Source: Podospora pseudocomata (taxonomy: Eukaryota; Ascomycota; Sordariomycetes; Sordariales; Podosporaceae). Taken from it: DNA of 64,000 nucleotides. The position numbers and the translations under genes are program-made. Below are positions 30,967 through 42,500 of the stretch, one piece after another (positions within the stretch are counted from its first letter, which is position 1; each line of letters starts with the position of its first letter). Below the pieces are notes generated by a model. The model was given only the letters and a program-made list of their open reading frames with translations. It had not been told where the DNA came from and did not search any database. The stretch lies in assembly GCF_035222375.1 (NCBI RefSeq), contig NC_085891.1:1674001-1738000 (forward strand), written 5' to 3'.

Positions 30967-33411
30967 ATGGCTGCCCCACGAAAACCAACGCTCCCCGTTC
31001 CCGGCAAGGAGAACATTCTCATCACGAGTGCCCTGCCCTATGTGAACAACGTTCCGCATCTCGGCAACATCATTGGCAGTGTTTTGGTAATGAATTTTCT
31101 CTCCCATCAAGTGTTTCAAAACCTGGCTCTCACGGCGGTTCTCGCCCTGCGAGTCAGGCTCATATATTGTTGAAGACTTTCGACCCCCAGCCACTAACAC
31201 CATCACCCATCTAGTCGGCCGACGTCTTTGCTCGCTTCTGCAGGGCTAGAGGTCTGCCAACCATCTACATTTGCGGTTCCGACGAGTACGGCACCGCAAC
31301 AGAGACAAAGGCACTTTCGGAGGGTGTGGATCCCGCGACTCTTTGCGCCAAGTATCACGCGATTCACAAGGAGATCTACGACTGGTTCCGGATCGACTTT
31401 GACACCTTTGGTCGCACGCCCACAGATGAGCACACTGAAATCGTGCAGTCTGTCTTCAAGCACCTGTGGAACAATGGCTACATTGAGCAGCGCGAGACCA
31501 CTCAGGCATACTGCCCCGAGCACGAGTCCTTCCTGGCTGATCGTTATGTAGAGGGAGAGTGCTCTCTGTGCCATGACAAGGGTGCTCGTGGTGACCAGTG
31601 CGATGCCTGCGGTAACTTGCTCGATCCTATGGAGCCCGATCTTGATGCTTCTGGCAACCAGGAGACCAAGGCTACCGGGTGGCTTATCAACCCCAAGTGC
31701 AAGCTTGACGGCACGACTCCTATCAAGCGTCAGACCAAGCATCTTTACCTTCGGTTAGATGCCCTTCAGGGAGAGATTGAGACGTGGATTGCTTCGGCCA
31801 AGAAGGACTGGAGTGCCAACTGTACCTCGATTACCTATTCATGGCTCGACCAAGGCCTCAAGCCTCGCGGCATCACTCGTGATCTCAAGTGGGGTGTACC
31901 AAGTATGTCGAAAGCTAAGATATCATGAAAACAAGATGCTAACAGTTTCTTCTAGTTCCCACTGGTCTCGACGGTCTTTCTGAGGAGGACTTTGCCAAGA
32001 AGGTGTTTTATGTATGGTTTGACGCCTGCAGTATGTCTCTTCTGTTGAAGACAACATGTTTGAAATACTGACCCGACTAGTCGGTTATCCATCAATTACC
32101 AAGACATTTACCGATGCTGGGAACCCGAGCGGCACCAACTGGGAGAAGTGGTGGAAAAACCCTGAGGAGGTGTCTCTCTACCAATTCATGGGCAAGGACA
32201 ACGTGCCGTGAGTTCTGTTGCTTTGCAAAACTGTAAGCACCTGTGAGCTAACATTTGAACTCTAGCTTCCACACCATCATCTGGCCTGCGTCGCAGATCG
32301 GCTCCAAGGAAAACTGGACCAAGGTCAAGACCTTGTCCACCACCGAATACTTGAACTATGAGGGCGGCAAGTTCAGCAAGTCCAAGGGTGTTGGTGTCTT
32401 TGGTAACAATGCTCGGGATACTGGTATTGATCCTGATATCTGGAGATTCTACCTTCTCTCCAGACGCCCGGAGACCAGTGATTCAGAGTTCAAGTGGGAG
32501 TAAGTTCTATGAAATCCCAAGTTTTGATTGTTTGGCCTGAAGCTGACGTTTTCAAAGGGAATTTGTTGACGTCAACAACAACGACCTTCTCAAGAACCTC
32601 GGCAACCTTTGCCAGCGTGTCATCAAGTTCACTCAGGCCAAGATGGGCAGCGTGGTTCCCGACTTTGACCTTTCCAAGTTCCCTGCTCTCCAGCAGCACA
32701 AGGATGAAGTTAACAAGCTTCTCCATGAGTACAACACTACTCTCAGGGGCCTCAAGCTTAGACACGGTCTCTCGGTCATCATGGCGTATGTTCTCCTCTG
32801 TAGAGCATGATGTGTGGATTTCATTCTAACATTTGGTGACTAGTATCTCTGGTCTTGGTAACAAGCTTCTTCAAGACAACAAGCTCGGCAACCAACTCAT
32901 TGCTGAGGAGCCTGAGCGCTGCAATGCAGTCATCGGTATCGCTCTGAACCACATTCACCTCCTTGCCAACGTATTGGCTCCTTATATGCCCGGCAAATCC
33001 CAGGCTATCCTCAAGCAGCTTGGTTTCGACGGCAAGGGCCAGACCGCCAGCATCCCCGATGTCTGGGAGGCTGATGCTATCAAGCCCGGCCACAAGCTTG
33101 GCGAGCCCGAGCTGTTGTTTGCTACCATCCCAGCGGCCAAGATTGAGGAGTGGCGCGATGCTTTCGGTGGTGAGGAGCTTCGGAAGATCAAGGAGGCCGA
33201 GGCTAAGAAGGCTGCCGAGAAGAAGCTCGCGAGGGAGAAGGAGAAGGAGAAGAAGAAACTCAAGAAGGAGAAGGAGAGAGCCGAGAAGGAGGCTGCTGCT
33301 GCCGCTTCTGGTCAGGCTGCTGCTCCCATTGCTGCTGGGGAAACCACAACGCTGCCACTTCGTCCTGCGCCTGCAAAGGCCACAGGGGAGGAGCCTGCAC
33401 CAAAGAACTGA
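30967..33411 (+). CDS. mes1: Cytosolic methionyl-tRNA synthetase
   Basis: The enzyme charges tRNA-Met for cytosolic initiation and elongation. Seven exons join in frame: 30967..31086, 31215..31902, 31956..32030, 32081..32207, 32266..32499, 32558..32785 and 32844..33411 (679 residues). The class I HIGH motif appears as HLGN (31-34) and the KMSKS motif as KFSKS (372-376). [13 protein letters not shown] is the methionine-pocket segment and [18 protein letters not shown] the zinc-knuckle insert. The chain starts directly at the catalytic domain and has no GST-like N-terminal domain as in yeast Mes1. Its C-terminus is a Lys/Glu/Ala-rich helical tail ([16 protein letters not shown]). With six introns it is the most intron-rich gene in the window. 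Confidence 0.95.
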
Positions 33412-33673
33412 GTGACTGATAATGGGTATGGATAATGACCGGGACGTTAAAAAGGCGTGTTAGATAGATTTCTTGGTAGCGATCCAGCCGGTTATGATGT
33501 ACGGTTTTCTGTACCAACCTTGACATGTCCAATGTGATGATGTACGACTCTAACCCTAACCCAAACTCTTTATCTGAGTGAATTCACTTGACAGAAACAT
33601 ACATCATCACCTTCCATGGCCACCAAAATTACACCAAAATATCATCAGATCCCACCAACAAACAAACAAGAAA

Positions 33674-34696
33674 ATGCCACCACCATCAGAAAAGGACAAA
33701 ACACCAGTCTCGAAGCCAAACCCACCACCAGACTACTTCCCCACCCCGCTGCCTCAATCCATCCGTTCCGACATCCTCACCTGGCGCTTCCCCAGGCCGT
33801 TCCACCAGCTCACCTTGACCGGCCGCTCCCGCGCAGCATGGCACACCTCGTTTGTGATTCCCGAGCTGAATCTTCTTCTCGATGCTGGGCTGGTGGTGGG
33901 GGCTCACCGACCTAAGCATGTCTTTCTCACTCATGGACATTCCGACCACTGCCTGCTCACCCCTGCCTTCTTGAGGGCCGACCCCCCTCACACCCCGCCG
34001 TTGCTGTACTGCCCGGAGGAGATGGCCAGGCCGCTGGAGCAGTTCCTGCAGGGGAGCCAGCTGTTGAACAAGGGGTTTACCGGGTTTGGGGAGGGCGAGG
34101 GGGAGTGCAGGTTGGGGAGGTTGGGGAGGTACACCATCACGACGATGAAGCCGGGGGAGGAGACGGGGTTGAGGTATGTGAAGGGGCAGAGGTGGAAGGC
34201 CACGGCTGTGAGGTGTGACCATACTGTGGCCAGTATTGGTTACGTCTTTTCCACCACGACGAGCAAGCTGAAACCTGAGTACCAGGGCTTGAAGGGGGAG
34301 GAGATCAAGAGGTTGAGGACGGAAGGGGTGGAGATCACGGGGGAGGTGGAGCAGCCTGTTTTTGCTTTCATGGGGGACACCACTGCTGCGGTGTATGAGG
34401 AGGGGGGGGAGATGGATGGGTTTTTGAAACGGGGGGTCAGGGTTGTGATTACGGAGTGCAGTTTTTTGAGGGAGAGCCGGGAGCATAGGGAGCAGGCGGA
34501 TAAGACGAAGCACACCATGTGGAGTGATTTAGAAAGGGTGGTGAGGAGGTGGCCTGGGGTGGTTTGGGTGGTGATGCATTTTAGTTTGAGGTATGAGGAG
34601 GGGGATGTGGTGAGGTTTTTTGGGGAGATGGAGGAGAGGCCGGGGAACTTGGTGGTTTGGGCTGACGGGGGGGTTGGTATGGGGGAGGGCAGGTAG
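33674..34696 (+). CDS. Short tRNase Z-like metallo-beta-lactamase protein
   Basis: tRNase Z enzymes cut the 3' trailer from pre-tRNAs. This intronless gene encodes 340 residues with the metal-binding HGHSDH motif (87-92, in VFLTHGHSDHCLLTP). It also has DHTVASIGYVF, FMGDTTAAVYEE, VVITECSFL and a C-terminal VVMHFSLRYEE that resembles the HFSxRY element of tRNase Z. The length suits the short (Z-S) form rather than the long double-domain Z-L that fungi usually carry as the essential enzyme. It could therefore have a narrower or organellar role. The ATG at 33674 (AAGAAAATGCC) is preferred; the frame is open further upstream without another ATG. The gene follows the MetRS gene on the same strand and has G-rich codon usage. 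Confidence 0.75.
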   Translation: MPPPSEKDKTPVSKPNPPPDYFPTPLPQSIRSDILTWRFPRPFHQLTLTGRSRAAWHTSFVIPELNLLLDAGLVVGAHRPKHVFLTHGHSDHCLLTPAFLRADPPHTPPLLYCPEEMARPLEQFLQGSQLLNKGFTGFGEGEGECRLGRLGRYTITTMKPGEETGLRYVKGQRWKATAVRCDHTVASIGYVFSTTTSKLKPEYQGLKGEEIKRLRTEGVEITGEVEQPVFAFMGDTTAAVYEEGGEMDGFLKRGVRVVITECSFLRESREHREQADKTKHTMWSDLERVVRRWPGVVWVVMHFSLRYEEGDVVRFFGEMEERPGNLVVWADGGVGMGEGR

Positions 34697-34768
34697 AAGG
34701 GTGCACATAGACATAGATTGGGGGGTTTGCTAGGTTTGGAATGGAGTAGTTGATGGGTGCAGTGTTAC

Positions 34769-35967
34769 CTACTCGGTCCACATTATCTTTCGAAGCCTTT
34801 CCTTTTCTTCCTCGCCGCCAAAGATGACGTCGATGCCTTTTCGGGCGAGGTTGCATATCTCCCGACGGCCCAGGCCAAAGTGTTTGGCCACCAGGGCGTA
34901 TTCGTTGGACAGTGGGCTGCCAAAGACGCCCACGTCGTCGGTCTATCCATGTTGTCTGTCAGCGGTTCAATCTCCAGCTCTTTTTGTTCCAAGACTTACA
35001 CCTAAAACAACAACCACCCCTTCCACCTTCCACCACTCCCCAAAGTGACTATTCTTCCCGTCAGCATCTCGTCTCCTCTCTCTTTCTCTCTCAAAGAAAA
35101 CTCACTGCCCCTCAAACCCCCCACGAACCATACCAGCATGAACATTACAACTCAGACACAACTCCAACCCCACCCCCCTCCTCTCCCTCACTTTCTGCTT
35201 AACCCCCTCGCCCAAATGAATCACATGCCCCAACCTCTCCGGCCCCCAGCCCAGCAGCAAGTCCAACTCCTCCTCCGTCCCAGAAACCTCGGCCTCGGCA
35301 AAATGAAGCGTGACCTTCAACCCTTCCTTTTCCGCCTGTCGGAACACGGGCGTGAAAGATCTGAGGTTGTCAACCACAGCGGGATCCCCACACAGATCGA
35401 TCCCCACCACGCCCCTCCCCTTAAACTGCCTGCAGAGCTCTAGCACCTCCTCCGCTTGGGCGAGGGTGTTCCTCCGGTCGACTGAGAGGATCAGCTTTGT
35501 CCGGAGGGTGCACCCTTCCCCGGCCTCGAATTCGGCGATGCAGTCGAGGATGGTCTGGACGTAGAGGTGCTTGGTGATGTTGGCGGAAGGGATGGCGCGG
35601 GGTGTGGTGCGGAGTTCGAGATAGACGACGCCGTCGGACTGGAAGTCGCGGAGGACGGAGAGGGTGGAGTGGCGGAGGGAGGGGAGGTCGGAGATGAGGG
35701 TGTAGATGTAGGAGGTGAAGAGGGGGAAGAAGGTTCGGAGGTCGTAGTCGTGTTTGCCTGGGGGCATTTCGACCAGGGGGTCGGGGAGGGAGGAGGAGGA
35801 GGAGGAGGAGGAGGATGGCTTTTGGGACCAGATTTCGTGGAGGGTTTGGCGGGAGATGGAGCCAGAGAGGTGGGCGTGGAGCTGGGGGTTGTTTGTTAGT
35901 GGATGGTTGGGAATGATGGGGTTGATGGGGGGGCAACCTCTATTTTGGGGAGGGAGATGAAGTCCAT
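34769..35967 (-). CDS. Adenosine deaminase-like protein (ADAL/N6-mAMP deaminase type)
   Basis: Exons are 35938..35967, 35106..35881, 35000..35048 and 34769..34942 (342 residues). The splices give KIELHAHLSGSI, EGQHHFGEWW and VLGTDDVGVFGSPLSNEYA. The HAH pair (residues 12 and 14), the catalytic HFAE in VTLHFAEAEVSG, GHVIHLGEGV and the TDD motif (286-288) are the zinc and catalytic elements of the adenosine/AMP deaminase superfamily. The short N-terminus and HHFGxWW before TDD are closer to ADAL/MAPDA proteins, which deaminate N6-methyl-AMP to IMP, than to classical adenosine deaminase. This substrate call is inferred from family resemblance. A Ser run near residue 30 lies on a GAG-repeat. The gene ends only 72 bp from the convergent tRNase Z-like gene. 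Confidence 0.85.
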
Positions 35968-38102
35968 CTTGTGAGAGTTTGGGGGGGAGGGGTTGTTGTG
36001 GAAGTCACTGAGGGCTGCTCAAAGTTGGATATGGGGCAGGCTGTGCTGTCGAAGAGGGTGAGGTGCTTTTGAACGTCAGGCATTAATTGGGTTGATTGAT
36101 GATTCTGTTGAGCAGTGCCACTATATTATGCGTGCATTATTACCTGGGCTGCTGCCCACGGCGTGGTAGGTGAAGTTATCACGAGTTCAACATCGAGGTC
36201 GGTGCCAAGCCAGGTACACAATGATCAGCAGCAGCGCCTCCGCACTCAGCGGCCCCGTACGGATCCCGGGTGGTGCCGAGCGGGTGGTGATTCCGTGACG
36301 GGTGCCACATTTGGAGGAATGCCGATCTATCTAGAACATTATGCAGCTTTATGTGCCAACTGCCAGCCGGCACTTTCTTGACATTTTACAAAAGTTCCCT
36401 TGTACACTGCAGCATGTCGAAAGAGTTCAAAAGGACCGAGGGAAGAAATCGAAGAGCACCCGGTAATGACTCGCCAAGAGATGCCGACAAGACCAGACAG
36501 CGCCGGTAGGCCGAGTGAGGTGAGGCATCATGGGCATATCGAGAAGTCGCAGTGGCAGAAAAGTTATTTGACCGAGAAAGGCAGGCTGGGAGAAGCCCGG
36601 ATGTTGCAATCCCCATTCCCCACGGCCAATGTTAAACCGCGTGCGCCACGACTTTGCATTGGGGATGGCCAGGGTAGATTATCAAGCAACCCCTTTTCCA
36701 TCGTCCATGCGCGGGTTGGGTGACTCGGGCGCTCGGAGGAGAGGGACAGTTATCCTGTCGATTGACTTGATTGGCGTGGAGTTGGGGGCACAGCATTATC
36801 TGGGTGGGTTAGGAACAAAACTCACTGTGTTCCAGATGATCGTATCTCTATCTGTAGAAAATTGAAATTCAAGATAGAGAGAAAAGAGGACCTTACAAGC
36901 AGATTGGAAATGGCCCGTGCACAGCTAATGTCCGGGCTGCAGGAGAAAGCCCAAGTCGGTGCATGGGCCCCACCAGGACAGAGCTCCCCTTCTCCTTGTC
37001 GCTCGTTCGATCCCGCAGCTTAGGATCCTCCACCCAGTCCACCTTTAATTCAAAGCCTGCAGTTCGCGCCGGACGATCGAGAGAGAGAGAGCTACCGACC
37101 GGCACTGGCATTGCTACGGATACAGAGATATTGTTCTTTGCAAATACCGTCCCGGCCGGATGCCTGGTGTTGTTGCTGCTGCTGCTGCTGCTGCCGTGCA
37201 TGTCGCTTCCAAAAGCTCCCGCAGATTACATTGCAAGATACCACTGGCTGCTGCTGCCGCCTGCACTGGGCGGACACTGGACCCGAATGCACCTCGCTTG
37301 GCTCCGTGGTCAAAAGACTCCAAAATACCTACGGAGTAGTATATCAAAATCTACCTGCAATACCTAGACTCCTGGCCAATGATAGCAGCAGTGTCTGATT
37401 ACAACTGATATCCATTTCTATCATCAGTCTTCAACAACGTCCGTGGCCAGTGCGGTCTGCAGTGCAGTCAGTTCCAGCACCACGGCGCTGTGCAAGGGTG
37501 TCGATTCACCCACCACTGCCCCCCTTCCCAATCCAGACACGACTAGGTTGCGCTGGGTAATAATCGCAAAACTGGCCGGTCACCCTCCCGTCCGCCAGCC
37601 AGCCGAGAGCTGCCCTTCTTTTTTTTCTTCCTCTCCCTCCTTTTCCTGGCCCCGACCTCCATTGTTGACCAAACTTGACAATTTTCTATTCTCTGGAAGG
37701 GAATCTCGCGAATTGCAACCCCAGTGTTGCGATCGGTAGTCTTGTCTTGTCTTGTCTTGTCTTGTCTGCTCTGCTCTGCTCTGCTTGGGCCTCCCTTCTT
37801 GCTCGCCTCTCCCCCCCTCTCTCTCCACTTGCTTTCCGATAGTCATTTCATTCAGCAGCGTCGGGCCCTTGCCTAGCTGTTTTACTGGCCCGGCACACCC
37901 ACCCCTGGAGCTCGCATTCTTCCCCAAGAGAACTCCTGCATCCATTCAACCACACCCTAACCTTCAAACTAGCACCTGCTGTCTCAATCCTGCCGACATC
38001 GACAATCGTCGTCGACTGCCACCACCCGCGCGCGCCCATTCGTCAATCGGCCCCCCGCCCCATTGCAGAGACGATTGACCACCACCGCAAAGCACCGCAG
38101 AG
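35968..38102. promoter_or_regulatory. 2.1-kb divergent spacer, deaminase and G-beta promoters
   Basis: No convincing gene. It holds a short CTG-type repeat (about 37170-37193), a compound pentanucleotide repeat (37741-37785) and a degenerate telomere-like ACCCTAACC (37954..37962). The last 400 bp before the G-beta start are pyrimidine-rich, typical of a long fungal 5' leader. Confidence 0.45.
37741..37785 (+). repeat. Compound pentanucleotide repeat (CTTGT)5(CTGCT)4
   Basis: Five perfect CTTGT units are followed without a gap by four CTGCT units. It sits about 320 bp upstream of the G-beta start codon, probably within the 5' leader or promoter. Confidence 0.95.
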
Positions 38103-39542
38103 ATGGATCCAGGCCGACCGAACGATGTATCGCCCGAGGCGATGCAGGCACGCATCCAGCAGGCGCGTCGCGAGGCTGAGACTCTCAAGGACAGAATCAA
38201 GAGAAAGAAGGAGGAGTTGGCCGACACGACGCGTGAGTAAATGAATGACATTTTGTTCATCCGTCGCCCATTGATTGCCGACTGTGTCTCCCGACACCGT
38301 CGCCGCCATCGCCGCGCCCCCCTTTGTGCGATTGAATGAACTGCTGCTTACGCCATCATGTTTGCCACCTCTAGTCCGCGCCGTCGCCGCCCAGGCCCAC
38401 GAGCAGATCCCAAAGAACCAGCTGATGAGGACGAAGAGAACACTGAAGGGCCATCTCGCAAAGATCTATGCGATGCACTGGTCGACCGACCGAAGACACC
38501 TCGTTTCTGCTTCACAAGACGGCAAGCTCATCATCTGGGACGCCTACACAACAAACAAGGTGCACGCCATCCCCCTCCGATCATCATGGGTCATGACCTG
38601 CGCCTACGCCCCGAGCGGCAACTACGTCGCCTGCGGTGGTCTCGACAACATCTGCTCCATCTACAACCTCAACCAGAGCCGTGACGGGCCCACGCGCGTC
38701 GCCAGGGAACTGTCGGGCCACGCCGGCTATCTTTCCTGCTGCCGTTTCATCAACGACCGGAGCATCCTCACCTCGTCGGGCGACATGACTTGCATGAAGT
38801 GGGACATCGAGACGGGCACAAAGGTGGTCGAATTCGCCGACCACTTGGGAGATGTCATGAGCATCAGCTTGAACCCAACAAACCAAAACACTTTCATCTC
38901 GGGTGCCTGCGACGCCTTCGCTAAGCTTTGGGATATCCGCGCCGGCAAGGCCGTGCAGACGTTTGCCGGTCACGAATCCGACATCAACGCCATCCAGTTT
39001 TTCCCCGACGGCCACTCTTTTGTAACAGGTTCCGATGATGCCACCTGCCGATTATTCGACATCCGTGCCGACAGGGAATTGAACTTTTATGGGGTGAGCA
39101 GCGAACCCTGTCTTGTCTAAATTTGCAACTTATCAATACTAATGTGGCTTGATAGTCCGAGTCGATCCTGTGCGGTATCACCTCGGTGGCCACCTCTGTA
39201 TCTGGCAGGCTGCTGTTTGCTGGTTATGATGATTTCGAGTGCAAGGTAGGACAGACCGAAAAAGAAAAAGAAAAAAAAATTCCCCTGCGTGCGCAAAGTT
39301 TGTGAGGCTAACCGTCGGTAATAAGGTTTGGGATGTTACCCGGGGTGAAAAGGTTGGCTCTCTCGTAGGCCACGAAAACCGTGTCAGCTGCTTGGGAGTT
39401 TCCAACGACGGTATAAGTTTGTGCACCGGTTCATGGGACGCTTTCGTAAGACCTCACCTCTTCCGATCTTCCGGATCTGTGACACCATGTCTTTTCAACA
39501 AAATACTAACAACCGCAACAGCTCAAGGTTTGGGCCTACTAG
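38103..39542 (+). CDS. gnb1: Heterotrimeric G-protein beta subunit
   Basis: G-beta pairs with G-gamma to couple pheromone and nutrient receptors to cAMP and MAPK signalling; in filamentous fungi it affects sexual development and conidiation. Exons are 38103..38232, 38375..39093, 39156..39245, 39326..39445 and 39522..39542 (359 residues, as in other fungal G-beta). The N-terminal coiled coil ([19 protein letters not shown]) pairs with gamma. Seven WD40 blades follow, starting [84 protein letters not shown] and [11 protein letters not shown] are visible. The last exon encodes only LKVWAY and stop, completing the final blade. This tiny 21-nt terminal exon is easy to miss. Confidence 0.96.
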
Positions 39543-42500
39543 AAGCCCAACCGTGTGATGCCGATAAACGAACTGTCCTCCCATATGGATACCCGACCCC
39601 CACCAATGAGCCGCCTAAAAGAAGAGAGGATTAATCGAGTGCCCCTACTATGTTGTTTCTAATTCAATCTGTCAACACACGCCCTTTTTTTAATCACACC
39701 GATCCGGCGTGGACTGCACAGGACGAAGTCACGATATTACCCCCCTGCGCTTTTCATTTTTCTTTTGGCCACACAACGACACAATAACAACAACAACAAC
39801 AACAACAACTCGCCCTCGCTCACTCACACACATATACATACACAACACGAAAGTCTCGGTTGTCCACTTATTCTAGTGTGTTTTTGGGTGGTATAAACTG
39901 GGTTTCTTCTCACTTAACTGGCTCCTGGCTTTTATGTTTTATTGCGGTGCGGGGGTTAAATGTTTGTTTTATTGCAAAAAAAGATCTTTTTTTTTTTTTT
40001 TGCTCTTGACGAAACTAACTTGAGGGCCCGAGGAACAGGATTGTATAGGTAGGGAGGGAGGGGAGATAGCAAGGGAACGGGGTTGGTGGGTGGTGGTGTT
40101 AGAGAACGAAGGAAGGAAGGGGGAGAAGTTGAGAGTGGTGGTGTTTGGGATGGGTTATGGTGTGGGGGGAAAAGAAGAACTTTTTGTCGTTGGTGGGGGG
40201 GGGGGAATCCCTAAGGGTGTTTTTTTCCTGATTATCTTTTTATTTTCTTATTTTTGTTGGTCTTTTTTTATCTTACAACTTACTGTGTCCCCTTTCTTCT
40301 ACAACTTTGCTAACTAACCACACTTAACACACATTACCACCACTTGATATTTTCTCTTGCACCATAGTTCTTGGCGGGGTTTGTTCTTTTTTTATTTTGT
40401 AAACTTTTTTGTTTTGTTTGAGTTTTGTATGGGGAGGATTGGGGGGCCGAGAGAAGGGAGGAGGGCGTGGAGAGGAAACGTGGTGGGCGCGGAATGGGTG
40501 GGATTGTAGTAGATCAATGGATGTTTTAAACTAATGATGGGTTGATGCGTATGAAGTTGTGTGTGCTGATGGTTACATTCGGGAAAGCACTGTGGTTGTC
40601 TTTTTTGCTCTGGCGTAAACGTTCTGGAAACCTGGTGGGTAAGTACTACGAACATTTTCGCCATAAAAGTGCAGTCTGATGGGGAGGAGCAGAGATACTA
40701 GTTCAACAACACTCCCAGGACGTCGTTCTAGATGAGAGAGACGAAAAGGAGAGAGTTGATGTTGGCGAGATCCTGTGAGCATGGACAACAAACCACAAAA
40801 CAAACGGAGTAAAGGAAGAAAAAGCAAAAGAGGGACGAGTGTTTGATCGGCAACAACCTGCCCTGTGTTTTATAGCACCATCCCACTGTATTGTCGAGTA
40901 TGCCTAGGTATGAAAGGTGGTGAATTCTGGACTGATACGGTCCCCTCCACCAGGATAATAATGAGGAGATAGCAATGAGACAATAACTGAATCTCTTGGA
41001 GGATTATGGCTTCCAACGGAGGGTATCGTTGGGTATCTACCTACCTTGCTTATCAAGCTCGTTTTCCCCTGCTGGGTCCAATACCTAGCTAGATGCATAA
41101 AGCCCTGAGATTTCAGTCATTTCTGGTAGAGGATTTATCTACTTGTTATTTTCAGTATTTCTTTTCTGGCAACAGGAGACTGTGTGTTGGGGTCTATGTC
41201 TTGGCGTTGTGCTTCAAGGGATCTCTAGCTTTATGCTCAATCCACAACCCTTTCGAGATATTGAGCGCCTTTCCAGGTCGTCCAACGTCTCCTGGGGACG
41301 TTTTAGCTCTCTTGTCATAAAGACTCGAACAATGCGTACCGTAGTCACCTAGGTACCTAGGTACCCTGGTATGGTTATCAATAATCTACTTGCTTTGCGG
41401 TACCACCATTCTTGACCAAATTGTAGTTGAGTACTCGACTCGGGAGATCCCAGCCTCGCTCTGCGTAAACACTGGGCTTGTCAATGCAGAAGGTAAACGA
41501 AGCTCACGAGATATACCTATGGCTCGTTGTATGGTAGTAATAAGCTGGCCACCGATTTTGTCGTGGTGTTTTAATGTCGTGCTTTCACCAGCTTGAGGCA
41601 CTTGAATATAGAACTAGCTTGTAACCATCTTTGGCGATGTGGAAGTCTTTTATGGGATATAATGACTTTGTGATGAGAAGATTGCCAACTACTTGAGATT
41701 GTTTACTCTCAGTGCTTACACATGAGAGTGGAAACTAAGGCATGGAAGAATACTTGGTCTTAATGCGGTCTTATTAGAGGCGATGTACTTTTGCGAAATA
41801 ACTGCCACTGGCTTGGATGCTTCAGCATAGGGTGTGTAGTTCCTGGTCAACCGTTATCAGGGTGTCCCAGCCTAGGAATAGATCCCTTCCAAGACACGGC
41901 GTTCACCGATGGCAAACTTGATTCAAACAGCTCAAGAACCTGATCGTTCTTGCGAGCTGGCTGATGTCATGTGGGGCCATGTCTATCCTTCATGCCTTGA
42001 TGTTCTTCCGCGACGAAGATCCTGCCCGAGGTCCATGGAGATAGGTATCTGACGCCTGCCCAACTGTTTGAGATAGACTCAAGGAAACGATACTGTAGAT
42101 CGGCGCTTTACAGTCCCTATTGTCATGATGCAGGTGGTTTGGGTATGACTAACACGGACTCCGAGAACGAACCGTGTTAAGTTGTCCCGTTCTTGAGATT
42201 TTCAGGATCATGCACTACATATACCACAAGAAGCCTGAGCGTCGGGACTCGACAGACATCTACCAACCTTCTCGCCGTGTCCGGCCTGTGCGCTGAGCAC
42301 ATTCATCCGTAGGACCGCAGAATCCAATAACTCCTTTTAGATACAGGGAAGGTGACATGATCCTTATGCAGGTACTATCGAGACGTGCTTAGGCCCGGTG
42401 CGGAACCATACGGGCGGTGACGCTCAGGGCCACGGCATCGGTGGTCTCGGAGGCTTCACGTCTCGAAATGGAAGGCTTCTGGAAAGAAGGAAAAATCAGA

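Noticed and set aside
33578-33673. N-terminal extension of the tRNase Z-like protein
   Set aside because: The open frame upstream has no ATG, so the start at 33674 is preferred.
36963-37367. Open frame with a Leu run upstream of G-beta
   Set aside because: The Leu run is a CTG repeat read in one frame, and the rest has no family features. It is probably promoter or leader.
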